From assembly GCA_001179505.1 (NCBI GenBank), contig CDMY01000291.1, positions 1-64,000 of the forward strand: DNA of 64,000 nt. The letters are read 5' to 3'. The position numbers were made by a program, and so were the translations under genes. The notes under the pieces are model-generated. The model was not told the DNA's origin, made no database searches, and saw nothing but the letters and a program-made list of their open reading frames with translations. Positions 11,721-21,626 of this stretch are shown piece by piece. The stretch is from Vitrella brassicaformis (Eukaryota > Sar > Vitrellaceae). Each line of letters opens with the position of its first letter. Positions within the stretch are counted from its first letter, which is position 1.

Positions 11721-12529
11721 TTACAGTACACCAGCAGCGTGCGTGTGACCGGAAACAGCCATCTGCGCGACTGGCCTCCATCGCGAGAGGTTGGCAGTCG
11801 GATGGCCGGACAGCTCGCCAAGAATGTCCGCCATCAAGTAACCAATACCAGCCATCAGCACAGCCGCACCTGAACCGCAATACAAACAAAGACAACGTCA
11901 CGTGCTCTCCGTCTGCTCATCCATCCCTCTGTCGTACCAGCAGCAGCAGGCATCTTCTGTATCATCCTCTGCGCGGTGTGTTGCGTCACTTCATTGGGGC
12001 TTGCATTCTGCATCACCGAGGAGCGGAGCTTAGCCACGTACGGCCCCACACTATCGCCAGCAGCCGCGAGTTGCTGACCACCCAGCAACACAGAAACAAG
12101 AAACGCAACAAACGTGAAGACGCCTGTTTGCCGTCTGCTGCTCGCGTGCCCCTGACCTTGTGAGTGCCATCGCAGTAGGGGAATTTCTTCGACTGCCAAC
12201 AACGACATATGACGATCTTTTTTTCGCCCTTGTCCGGAACGCGCTCAATCAACTGCACGAGGGGGACTCAAATGGGCACAAGTCATGTGCTTGTTGTGCT
12301 TCCATACATGCGAGTACTGGGGAAACTTGCGTGTATTGAAATCCATGACATCTCTGTATCTGAAAGGAGCCATACGCGATATCATGGCATCTTTGCGTGG
12401 TTTTTCTCCGTGTGACATCCTTACAGCAGATTCGTTGGATCCGGAGGCGGCCCAGAAGGCGAAGTCATCTTTCTGTGGCTGCTGGCGGCTTTGGCGGACT
12501 AGAGCCGGCGTGAAACATAGCGCGAGCAT
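11721..12529 (-). CDS. CDGSH iron-sulfur domain protein with C-terminal membrane helix
   Basis: Predicted 2Fe-2S protein of the mitoNEET/CISD group. The CDGSH signature is complete: CRCWQSKKFPYCDGTHK, with the three Cys and one His that bind the cluster. The exon after it reads QLAAAGDSVGPYVAKLRSSV, matching the family segment that follows the motif. The last exon begins with a hydrophobic stretch (AAVLMAGIGYLMADILG), a likely single membrane helix, and runs about 35 residues further to TAA at 11721. The N-terminus (MLALCFTPALVRQSRQQ) is basic and may be an organelle leader. Animal mitoNEET has its membrane helix before the CDGSH domain. Here it is after, so the topology would differ. There are at least four exons. 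The start at 12529 is the first ATG in an open frame, and an upstream exon cannot be excluded. Confidence 0.8.
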
Positions 12530-12709
12530 GCAACCCCCGAAAGCGAAACAAAAGTCACATGCACATCTGTCTTCTTGGCTTTCATGGCGCAGATCTGTCG
12601 CTCCTGCCGCTCTCTCCGACGAGTCTCCTGACAGGGCTGTGTTTACAGAACTTTCTCGCCGTAAAACGCGAGTGCTGGGAGGGGCCTTCCGCCCTTGCGT
12701 GCCCTCAGA

Positions 12710-13432
12710 ATGAAGTTGGTGGTCGTTATCGTGGCCCTCCTCATCGGCCTTTCGTCGTCATGGCGCGTCCAGCCAAGGATGCTCAATGCATTCGGCCTGC
12801 CTGCAAAGAAACCCATCGGGGAGGTGGGCAAGTACGCCAGCCCGTACCAGCAGGTCAGTTGAAGGCGGATAATGAGCAGAAGAGCTCCCCGTATGGGCGT
12901 GACGTGCATGTGCGCTGTGTCTGCGTGTCGTCAGGCGAATCCCGTGAATGCATATGTGCCGAAGGGAATGACGCTTGAGCAGTTCAATGCCATCCAGCAG
13001 CAGGTGTTTCAAAAACGCACACGCACACAGACGTACACGCACGTCCATGCCGAGAGCCCCACACATGTGATGTACCCATGCACCTATGTGTCATTGCACA
13101 GGACGTGCAAAAGATCCAGGACAGCAAGGACTACTGGAAGACCAAGTACGGCACATCTGAGGTATGTATGGGTCATGGAGGGTGCGTGCCCACAAAGGGT
13201 ACATCAATCACACAACAAGAATGGAGGCGAATCCTGCGTCCTTTGCGTTACATGCAGCCCTTGGCTGAGTGGCTCATCAAGCGTGAGAAGAAGTACCCTG
13301 GGCAGCCGAAAGCGGTAGGACGGAAGGAGGGGTCCGCAAAATCGTAGGCGTGACGTTATGGATCATGAGTCTGTGTGTCGTCTGTTGCAGGGGCATCGCT
13401 ACGTGAAGTCTACATACGTGCCGCCCTCATAG
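12710..13432 (+). CDS. Small leader-bearing protein, probably plastid-targeted; function unknown
   Basis: Not recognised. Five phase-0 exons give a protein of about 125 residues. Exon 1 starts at the ATG at 12710 with a typical signal peptide (MKLVVVIVALLIGLSSSWRV) followed by basic, Ser/Pro-poor residues (MLNAFGLPAKKPIGEV). The mature part is polar and rich in Lys/Tyr: NPVNAYVPKGMTLEQFNAIQ, then VQKIQDSKDYWKTKYGTSE, then PLAEWLIKREKKYPGQP, and a short last exon GHRYVKSTYVPPS with TAG at 13430. It has no Cys and no membrane segment after the leader. The signal peptide plus transit-like stretch suggests the plastid, as for UROD. A secreted protein is the alternative. A near-identical but truncated inverted copy lies at about 15119-15575. 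Confidence 0.65.
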
Positions 13433-13979
13433 GACTGTGCGGTCGGTGTGTGCATGAGGTGAGTCCCCGCTGCTACAGCGAGCAGTGATGTGATCCCACT
13501 CGTCGATGCCTTCGCTTCGCTATCGGTCTCATGGGAGGACTTGATTCTTTCTCCGTTGTCCGAGCATGTATCCTTTGCTCACTCACACACGTCGGACTGT
13601 TTGTGAAGTGTATGTGCGCTGCTTGAGCTCATTTGCGAGCTGCATGTGGATCCCATGTTGATGGACTCGCTTGCTTTGGGGGAGAGAAGCGCCACGTCAG
13701 AGTACAGTTTTTGTGTGCACATCAAAGGGGATTTTTCCTTACACCGATGGGTCGCGCAACTCGTGTAGACGTTCTCTGTGAGTGAGTGTTGGCACGCGTC
13801 TTGCATTGATGACCGGCATCCATACTCAGAATGACTGCTTGTGAGACCCCATCCCAGCAGAAAATCAGCCACCAAACAATTTCCAGTCGGCAGCGACTTC
13901 TCCTCCCAAGAGGGGTGTGTGCATCTATCAACTTTGTCCACACAAAGTCAAAACAAGCGCACCGCAATTTTCTGTCCGC
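13433..13979. other. Intergenic, no gene seen
   Basis: A minus-strand open frame of 120 codons (13579-13941) begins with GTG, lacks splice support and has no recognisable features. I see nothing else. Confidence 0.35.
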
Positions 13980-14840
13980 GGCACATCTTCAGCTGAGGAG
14001 GCTCCAGTCGACTTGTCAGCATCACGGCTCCATTCCGAGTCCACCGCAGGCGGCCCGGCCCTCACGGCCCGTACTCGCGGCCCGTACTCGGCCAAGCTGA
14101 GCCACCTTGATTCATTGATGTTCACAGAGCAAGAGAAAACAAACCTTTCATTCGCGCATACGTGTGGTGGTCTCATGCCGACCGATGACACACCCTAATG
14201 TCCAGAGAAACTCCGGCCGTGAAACGGTTGCGAAAGGGAAATATGAGCAATTTCCCCTGGCTTTCTTTTGGTGAAGGAAGCCAGAGGCCATTCAGCCCAT
14301 CAGGTCGCGCAGCTTTCTCTGCTTTACATGCTGCCAGGACAGCCAGCCCCCATCGTGTCTCACATTGCTGCTGGCCGGCCATTCAATCAGCCATTGAGTG
14401 GAATCCCACAGTGATGTTCAGTACGGAGTGAAATTCAGGGGCACCGGCAAGGCAGAGACAGCTCATCTACAGGTAAAGCTGCGCTGACAGGCGGTCCGAT
14501 ACGGCACAGAAATTTCCCTCTTTGCAGACCGCTGAGGTTAATTTGTTGGGGTGTGTGGTGTGCCCTCAGTGAAGTGTTTGTTGTCGGCTCGGTCTGCAGT
14601 GCCCTTTCGCACACACTGTGCATGGGCGCGACGAATACATTTCGGTCGACGGGAGACCATGCACCAAAGCCATTCATCGTATAAAAACGAAGAGGAGCCT
14701 GCAAGTCCGTGAGGGCAACCGGCGACAAACAACCGGCCTAATTCGTTCTTTCAGTCGCTTTCCGGCTGGATGATATGTACTTATGCACAGGGCAGTGTAC
14801 AAATGCATACAGAACCGTTAAAGGTTACATCCAAGCAAGG
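13980..14840 (+). repeat. Dispersed composite element, copy 1 (gene fragments)
   Basis: About 850 bp that matches 27560-28420 over its length. It contains, in order: a piece like the N-terminal exon of the 26141-27602 gene (reverse strand); the 3' end of a MORN gene on the plus strand (YMLPGQPAPIVSHIAAGRPF near 14326-14387, original at about 58485-58575); a downstream part with a donor after AETAHLQ; and a CCCH-finger-like exon near 14570-14640 that is frameshifted by one base relative to the 28-kb copy. It looks like assembled gene fragments and not a working gene. Confidence 0.6.
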
Positions 14841-15118
14841 CATGTCGTGCAGAGGCGGGCCGATTTTTTTATTGTCATACAGCGCGTGCAAACGTTCTCT
14901 ATGATCAGAGTCCGCCATAAAGCAAGATACAACCGATACATAGAAAACTACACACCTTCGCACTGTTCGTTCTAGAATGCAAGGACACACTTGCGTAGCA
15001 GCTACCCATCAGACGGCATCCTGCGCACTCGCCCACTTACGCACCCCATGGGGACCGACATACAACCAACACCGAGCAACCTACCCAAACCGAAGAACCC
15101 ATCCATAATACACGCTTA
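14841..15118. other. Intergenic, nothing seen
   Basis: No open frame or repeat of note between the composite element and the inverted gene copy. Confidence 0.3.
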
Positions 15119-15575
15119 AGGGTGCCCAGGGTACTTCTTCTCACGCTTGATGAGCCACTCAGCCAAGGGCTGCATGTAATGCAATGGACGCAGGATTCAC
15201 CTCCATTCTTATTGTGTGATCGATGTACCCTTTGTGGGCACGCACCCTCCATGACCCATACATACCTCAGATGTGCCGTACTTGGTCTTCCAGTAGTCCT
15301 TGCTGTCCTGGATCTTTTGCACGTCCTGTGCAATGACACACAGGTGCATGGGTACATCACATGTGTGGGGCTCTCGGCATGGACGTGCGTGTACGTCTGT
15401 GTGCGTGTGCGTTTTTGAAACACCTGCTGCTGGATGGCATTGAACTGCTCAAGCGTCATTCCCTTCGGCACATATGCATTCACGGGATTCGCCTGACGAC
15501 ACGCAGACACAGCGCACATGCACGTCACGCCCAAACGGAGAGCTCTTCTCCTCATTCTCCGCCTTTGGCTGACCT
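15119..15575 (-). pseudogene. Truncated inverted copy of the 12710-13432 gene
   Basis: Reads on the minus strand as intron 1 through exon 4 of the small leader-bearing gene. Exons NPVNAYVPKGMTLEQFNAIQ and VQKIQDSKDYWKTKYGTSE are unchanged, and the introns are also nearly identical. Exon 1 (the leader) and the final exon are missing: similarity starts at the exon 1 donor and ends within exon 4 (KKYPG, then a premature TAA). The intron conservation shows a DNA-level, recent duplication and not a retrocopy. Without leader and tail it is probably non-functional. Confidence 0.75.
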
Positions 15576-15590
15576 TGTTGACCTTCTGCT

Positions 15591-15839
15591 TCAAGCTCTT
15601 CGCTTCGCTTCGCTTCGCTTCGCTTCGCTTCGCTCCGCACTTTTGATGGGGTGCCGAGGTTTTTCAACCATCGACAGAAAAGACATCCATGCGCTGATTG
15701 TTGGGGTCACGCCGAGCGAAAGTAGAGGGATCATCTCACACGGGATGCCGACCTCCGCCAGAGAATGAGTGCCTAAGGATCCGCTGGCCGGCAGCGAAAG
15801 CAAAGGACAAAGATTGGCGCTGAAATCATCCTCCTCCAT
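15591..15839 (-). CDS. Possible small unknown protein (82 residues)
   Basis: An ATG-started open frame (MEEDDFSANLCPLLSLP...) that ends in a low-complexity (S-E-A-K-R)n tail encoded by the CTTCG repeat. It sits just upstream of the inverted gene copy on the same strand. No homologue or domain is recognised and it may be chance. Confidence 0.15.
   Translation of the reverse strand: MEEDDFSANLCPLLSLPASGSLGTHSLAEVGIPCEMIPLLSLGVTPTISAWMSFLSMVEKPRHPIKSAERSEAKRSEAKRRA
15599..15637. repeat. CTTCG pentanucleotide microsatellite
   Basis: About seven tandem CTTCG units, the last one imperfect, abutting the end of the inverted gene copy. Confidence 0.8.
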
Positions 15840-16214
15840 CTGGATGAAATCACGCTTCGTGGGGTGGCGCTCCTCCGTCGCTAACGCCGTCGCTGCCGTG
15901 CCCGCCGTCCTCTGCGCTGCATCGTTGCTCCGCTCTCAGCCGCGGTGAGCAGGTGTCTGAGCCGAGGAGTCGCCTGGGAATCGCTGCCACCTCCTCAGTC
16001 CGTCAGTCCATCGCAGGGAGCGTGAAGGTTGTAATCGCACGAACGCGACCATAGATTTCGAGGGGTCGGTGAGAGCGAATTAAATACTGGTATTTCGGTT
16101 CTCATCGTTTCGCGCGATAATGCGCTCTACATCGTGAGGCGGCGTACCCGGCGTCCTGCTCTCCCGTCCCTTTGCTCATCTGCTCACTCATCTTCGCCGA
16201 CATCGTCAGACGTC
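15840..16214. other. 5' region of the RRM gene
   Basis: Upstream of the NIFK-like gene. Contains AT-rich 'gcgaattaaatactgg' about 135 bp before the start codon. No gene is seen. Confidence 0.3.
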
Positions 16215-17575
16215 ATGCCCAAGGACCGCGTCAAGGAGCTGGCGAAGCTTGCTGACCCCCTGAAGGAAGGCAAGGCACGCAGGAAGTATGAGGGAGAGGA
16301 GCGAGGCGTGGTCTACATCGGCCATTTGCCCTTCGGCCTCTTCGAGCCTCAGCTCAAGAAGTTCCTCTCGCAGTTCGGCAAGATCACGCGGCTGAAGGTG
16401 CCGAGATCTGTCAAGGTGACAAAGGAGAGCAGCAAAGGATGCACGAAGGACATGGTGCATGCCCTTCACTTTTCGTGCAGACGGGTCGTCCGAAGGGCTA
16501 TGCTTTCGTGGAGTTTGAGGTCAAGGAGGTGGCTGAGATCGTCGCCAAGACAATGGACCGATACATGATGTTCGACAAGGTCCTAAACGCAAAGCTCGTG
16601 CCCGACGACAGAGTCCATGAAAGTGAGAAAGAGGCAAAAATGAATGTGTGACATACGTTAACTCATAGCGCAACGGCAGGCAGAGTCTGTCGGTCTCTCA
16701 TGAATGAATCCCCAGTGATCCTGACGAAGTCAGAATGGCGTCGCTGTCGGTGTTGGTTGTTCAGGGATGTTCGCCAACTGGAATCGTCGCTTTGTCAAGA
16801 TCCCTCGGCAAAAGCTCGAGATGGAACGACACAACAAGAGCAGTAAGCAAGGGGGGCGGCCGAGCCGGCATTCTAAACCTTCGCACTGTGATCTCCCTTT
16901 TGTATCCTGTGTCCATGCGTTTGCATGACATAATCAGCGGAGGTTCCCAGTGAGAGCTGCCTGCTCAGACGTCTCAAGGCAGCCAAGAATAAAGCCCAGC
17001 AGCTCAAGCAGCTTGGCATCCAATACGACATTGATCAATTTGTGCCGGTCAGTCTGCCTGCAACCACACAGCGATGACAGTGGTGTCCATGTACGCATTT
17101 CTGTGCCCGCTGATTTCTTCAGGACGAGTCGACTGCTGCCGAGGCAGCCCAAGAGCTGTTCGAGCGCGCCAAGGTCAAGAAAGAGAACAGGAAGGAAGCG
17201 CAGAGAGCACTCATGGCGGAGAAGCGGTCCCAGCAGAGGCAGCGAAGCAAGGAGAACAAGAGAAAGAGGCAGAGCGAAGCAGCTGCGGTCATTGATGTCG
17301 ACGAGGCTCCTGAGGCACTGACCAAGCCCAAGAAGGAGTCAACCAGCAACGTCAAGAAAGAGGCAACGGCAGACGGGCACGCGGAACGCAAGAAGAAGGT
17401 CAGTCGGAAGACCGCCTCGGATGCAGCTGACAGTACTGTCGGCAAGAAGCGAAAGGCGTCAGGTGACGCGACGAGAGAGGCAGACGCGGCAAAGGCAAGC
17501 AAGAAGGGAAAGGGGTTGGCTGACAAGGCGGCACAGAAAGTGGAGAGGAAGAAGGGAAACTCTAGTAGGGGTTAG
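16215..17575 (+). CDS. NIFK: NIFK-like nucleolar RRM protein
   Basis: Predicted RNA-binding protein of the NIFK/Nop15 group, which acts in pre-60S ribosome assembly in the nucleolus. The ATG at 16215 starts MPKDRVKELAKLADP. The RRM has RNP2 (VVYIGHLPFGLFE), LKKFLSQFGKITRLKVPRS, and RNP1 after an intron (RPKGYAFVEFEVKEVAEIV), then MDRYMMFDKVLNAKLVPDD. Downstream exons read ANWNRRFVKIPRQKLEMERHN, a segment that follows the RRM in this family, then LRRLKAAKNKAQQLKQLGI. The C-terminal third is a Lys/Arg/Glu-rich tail (ENKRKRQSEAA, KKVSRKTASDAA) typical of nucleolar proteins, ending at 17575. There are six exons or so. The RRM and the post-RRM segment make the family call firm. The role in ribosome assembly is by analogy. 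Confidence 0.8.
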
Positions 17576-17832
17576 TGAGCGCCTGACATGACAGGTGCAC
17601 AGACAAACGACTGAAGGGATAGTGGTCATATTGCCGAAGAGCTTCATTCGATTATATCAAGGTCACGAATGAATGACGTCCAAACGAACCACTGCATACG
17701 CATTCAACGCTCACGACGATCATGTCACAGAACACCTCATGGCGCAGGCTCTACGATTGCGTCATTCCTCGACAGGCCCTGCCAGGCCCTCAAAGCGAAC
17801 GGCACTCTACATAACCACCCCACTGCTCCTGT

Positions 17833-18280
17833 CTACTTGGGCGGCGGCTTGACGAACACGCCGCCCTGTCCGTATGCGGCAGCTGACAGCTCTGCAGCGT
17901 ACTTGGCCTCGTAGGCGCCGAAGGTGTAATAGCCGCAGAAGAAAAACACCAGGAAGGGGTAGAAGAAAATGCCATAGAACTGCGCGGGGGAGTGCGTCCA
18001 CGATACAGGGCTGCCATACCAGTTGCTGCACACAACACAAACAACCAAATCACACACAGATCAGAGAGGTGCAGGCCCTTTGGTGTGACGGCATCTTCCC
18101 CTTTGCTTCTCTCACAGCGTACCGCATCCAGAATTTGTTGACCTCCTCGCCCAGCAGCTTGACGCCGCCGCCCCACGCCTGCTCCACTGTCACGCCTTCA
18201 CAGCTGGCCCATGTCCTTCGCCAGAAATTTGGAGAGATCAGCGACGCCAAGCCGCCCGCAACCCTCCACGCAGTTTCCAT
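17833..18280 (-). CDS. Small single-helix membrane protein, possibly mitochondrial
   Basis: Two exons give about 115 residues. Exon 1 (METAWRVAGGLASLISPNFW...EEVNKFWMR) ends at a donor near 18122. Exon 2 starts NWYGSPVSWTHSPAQFYG near 18026, then has one hydrophobic helix (FYPFLVFFFCGYYTFGAY) and a short tail ending GGVFVKPPPK with TAG at 17833. Size, aromatic-rich helix and Ala/Tyr-rich tail resemble small accessory subunits of respiratory complexes or ATP synthase in alveolates, but I do not recognise a specific family. Both exons are open and in phase, so the gene itself is likely real. Confidence 0.6.
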
Positions 18281-18507
18281 CGGCTGCCTGACGAGGGAGC
18301 TTTAAGCCTCTTTCTCACCCTCAATCTGAGCTCGCCGAGTGCAGGCGGCCTAGGGCTTCGTGAAACCGCTGCTGCTCCGTATTCCTCTCCTTCTTCCCTC
18401 CCTCGCCTAGCTGTTCAAGAGGGAAGGTATGCTCCAGTGACGCACACATGAGCGCTCTGCGATTGGATCTGTGCGCTCTTTTTCGTTCAGCTGTTGAGAG
18501 TCATCGC

Positions 18508-20282
18508 ATGGAGGACGAGTGTTCCGCGTTGGAGGGAAACCCCATTGGGCCGGTGAGGAAGACGCCACGATTGCCACACGACGATGTGCATCTGCTTGCC
18601 TTCGTTGACTCGTCAGGCACACGATAGACTGGTCGCCTTGCCTCAGTCTGAGATGGAAGGTATGAAGCAAGAAACAGGCGCCCTGCGTCACGTGATTCAT
18701 CCATTACGTGTGCGTGAATGCATCCATGCAGGTGCGGACCTGGGTGCGTCGAGCCCACCAGGTTCATGCCTGATGACGCCCAGCGCATCGCGAAGTTCCG
18801 ACCCTCCCCTGCCCGGCTCTGTTGGCTGCGGCTATGCACCGAGTGGGGTTGGTATCCCCTTGAACAACACTCTGGACAACGATTCGGGCAACGATCTGCA
18901 GCTGTCATCCAACCTAGAGGTGGGTGGGTGACAAGACTGAGTAGACCTGACGGGGTGCATTATAGCTGATGGCTGTCTGTGTACAGCTCTCCCAGGAATG
19001 GAGATGGCAGAGCACAGATGAGTTGTACGGAGCGACCGACGAGCAAGGTAGGGGATCCAGAGGGACTATGCCTGCCTGGACCCACTATTCGTTGTATGTC
19101 AACAGACGCCCTGATGGGCCCGTCGTTCTGGGAGGGGCTCCATCCACCGATTCCCTACACCACCGTGCGCACTCGTGGGCGGCTTTTTGAGGCGTTTAGT
19201 GGGGCTGTCTTCCCTTCGCTCAATCAACAGGTGGGTCGGCGGGCTACATGTGAGTGAAGCGACGCTAATTAATGGCTGTGCGAATGTTGGCCTTATGCAG
19301 AGCTGTGACGGTGTTGCGGCCCCTCCTGCCGCAAGCACTCCCGCGTCGGCGCCATCTGGAGACTTTCCACTCATCCCTTCGCCGAGTGGACCCCATCCGC
19401 CCAGCCAGCATACCACTCAGATGCCACCTGCTGCATCGAATGCTGCAACAGTTGAAGGTAAGTGCGCGACACGACTGACTGCTTCCAGTTTGTCGTCATT
19501 GGTGCTCCTGCTGCCTTTTTTTGTCAGTGTCCATTCTGGCCATGCTCCGAGAGAAGTGGCCAGCTCTGAAGCTCGACAGGCGCAGCTCGACTTCACGCGT
19601 GGACCCCAAGGACAGCAAGGCGGCTCCCGAGGACTGCCAGATGTGGCTCGTCTGGGTGGGAGGTGAGTTCCCTCCCGGGTGGGAGGGGTGGCGGTTCGCG
19701 CTCTTGCCCGCCGACATCGACCAAGACAAACGAGACCGCGGCGAGCTCAGGACGTGGTACCGCAGACTCGATTTCCGCCCGCCTGCCGCTCTAGGGCAAG
19801 GGGACTCTGACTACGATCGGCGGTGCTGCGTTCGGGCATACTTCAACGGCAAGCTCATGCACGTCATCCCGTATCAACCCGTCAACAGGGACAGCACCGA
19901 GAAAATCGCCTGCACGTGCCTGTTCCGCTATGATGACGGCACCCTGTGCGGCTTCCAGTCCACGTACAAGAAGATCAGACATTCCCACCTCGCGAAGACT
20001 CATGGGCTGCGCCCCAAGATCGTCAAAACAAAGGTCAGAGAATACACCTGTCACAAGCAGGCCTAAACCCTCTGATGCACTGCGTGCTCCTGCGTGTCTG
20101 TGCATGTCTGCAGGGTCTGGGTGCTGGTCCGACCAAGTGCAAGAAGAGGGGCGCTGGCAAGAAGAGAAACGCGGACAAGGACGGTGCGGTTCAGGACTCT
20201 CTCGCATCGCAGGGTAAAGAGCTGACTGTCAACGACGCGGCTACATTGCATCGCTTGATGTGCATTCACAGGGTCTGCTTGA
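18508..20282 (+). CDS. C2H2-type zinc-finger protein, function unknown
   Basis: Eight or so exons join in phase from the ATG at 18508 (MEDECSALEGNPIGP, then AHDRLVALPQSEME). The first half is Ser/Pro-rich. A middle exon reads GPSFWEGLHPPIPYTTVRT. The largest exon (19530-20031) has a Trp-rich region (MWLVWVGGEFPPGWEGWRF, ELRTWYRRLDFRPP) followed by one zinc-finger-like segment. Its Cys pair is CLFRYDDGTLCGF and its His pair is HSHLAKTH, in the order C2H2. A Lys-rich exon (KCKKRGAGKKRNADKDG) follows, with a stop at about 20280-20282. The Trp-rich region is not a fold I recognise. It could be a transcription factor or RNA-binding protein. Confidence 0.55.
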
Positions 20283-20704
20283 GCGGTCAAGAACGCCAGA
20301 AGGCCCAAAGACGAGGGATGCTGATCTGTGTGAAGCGCAAGTGTACATGACTCGTGTGTGCTGTGGATGGGTTGGCGCTCTCCCGATTTTTGAGAGGCTG
20401 CTGGGAGAGAGTGCATGGGTTTTGGTTGGTCTGCTCTTACACCAATACATGGTGTAATGCTTTTTTTCTGCCCATGCCTTGTACTATATTTTCTGTTCGC
20501 AGTGAGTCAATGGCAGATGTGCGGTTGTCTCAATGGCTCAGCAGACGCGCCTGCCATGTCTGCGCCGCGAGAGAGAGGAATGGTGACCTGAGTGTACGTG
20601 GAATGAATGGGACGGCGAGTGCCTTTCCTTTAACTGTCTACGCGCGATTGTTGTTTTCTGTATGTGTCCATGCGATTGTGATGCCGATGCAATGCGTCGA
20701 TGGG

Positions 20705-20800
20705 CATATGTACACCGATACATATATACATACATAAATATATATATATATATGCATACAAACACACGCATGCGCATACGTATACGCATACGTATCTGCC
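20705..20800. repeat. AT-rich and 'cata/catacg' microsatellite
   Basis: A run of alternating 'tata' passes into repeats of 'gcatacg'. It is low complexity on both strands. Confidence 0.7.
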
Positions 20801-20939
20801 TGCCTTTATTTCCATGCATGCGTCGGTTTTTTATGGACTTACCTGCAGATGTGTGTCGTGTGACTGGTGGAAGCACAAAAGTGGCGCAGGCAGGCAGGCA
20901 GAGAGGCACTGTGTATGCGTCGTGCTGCGTGTCAAGGTG

Positions 20940-21025
20940 AGGGAGGGGAGATCAGGGTGATGATTCATCAGCGCCAGAGTGTGATATCGACTGTGAAGTG
21001 GATTTAAAAATGTAAAATGTACGGA
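20940..21025 (-). repeat. Dispersed short repeat, copy 2 (inverted)
   Basis: Reverse complement of the element at 3168-3235. The shared core includes 'atcaccctgat' and 'cacactctgg'. Confidence 0.5.
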
Positions 21026-21626
21026 TTGCACCTTTTGTTTTTGCATGAGTTTGTTAATCAGCCTTCTACCCGGATCTTCTCGGCGGGCTGATCCAGCTCG
21101 GGCTGGCCTGATGTGATGGTGCATGGATGGATGTCATGTTTGTGCCCTTGTGTGTGGATGTTTCCTTCTCGCTTCTCACTCATGGAATGGCTGGCATAGT
21201 CACGAGGGACCACGCCCTTCACTTGCTTTGAATGGAGGCTGAGGGGCTGGGCTGTCATGTCTTCACTGCGTGAGAGCGGCAATGGAGAGCGTTGATGTGA
21301 GCTCTTCGCAGCCTGCGGCATTTTTTTGCATTCTTGGCTCCATTTTTTGATGATCACGCACCGCTTGAATCCAAATCGTGTTGTAGGTCGCTACATGAGT
21401 ACACAGAAGACAGAGACACACGCTTTCACAGAAGCAAAAGTCGTGTACGGGAGTGAACGAAGGAACCAATGAAGCAGATTGTGTGGCTGATGCGGGAAGC
21501 AGAAAGACAAGAAAGACACTGGTGCAGATGCGCAGACTTTCGCGCTGCGCGTTTGTGCCGAACGAACGGAAAAACGGAGCCCTAACGCACTGCCAAAGGC
21601 GACTCAGAGGAGGCGACTCAGAGGAA

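Larger units (their letters stand above)
20283..21626. other. Intergenic with microsatellite and dispersed repeat
   Basis: Contains an alternating AT/GT and 'catacg' tract at about 20705-20800, the second copy of the dispersed short repeat (20940-21025), and upstream sequence of the NTPase gene. Open frames here are repeat-driven and have no domain. Confidence 0.4.
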
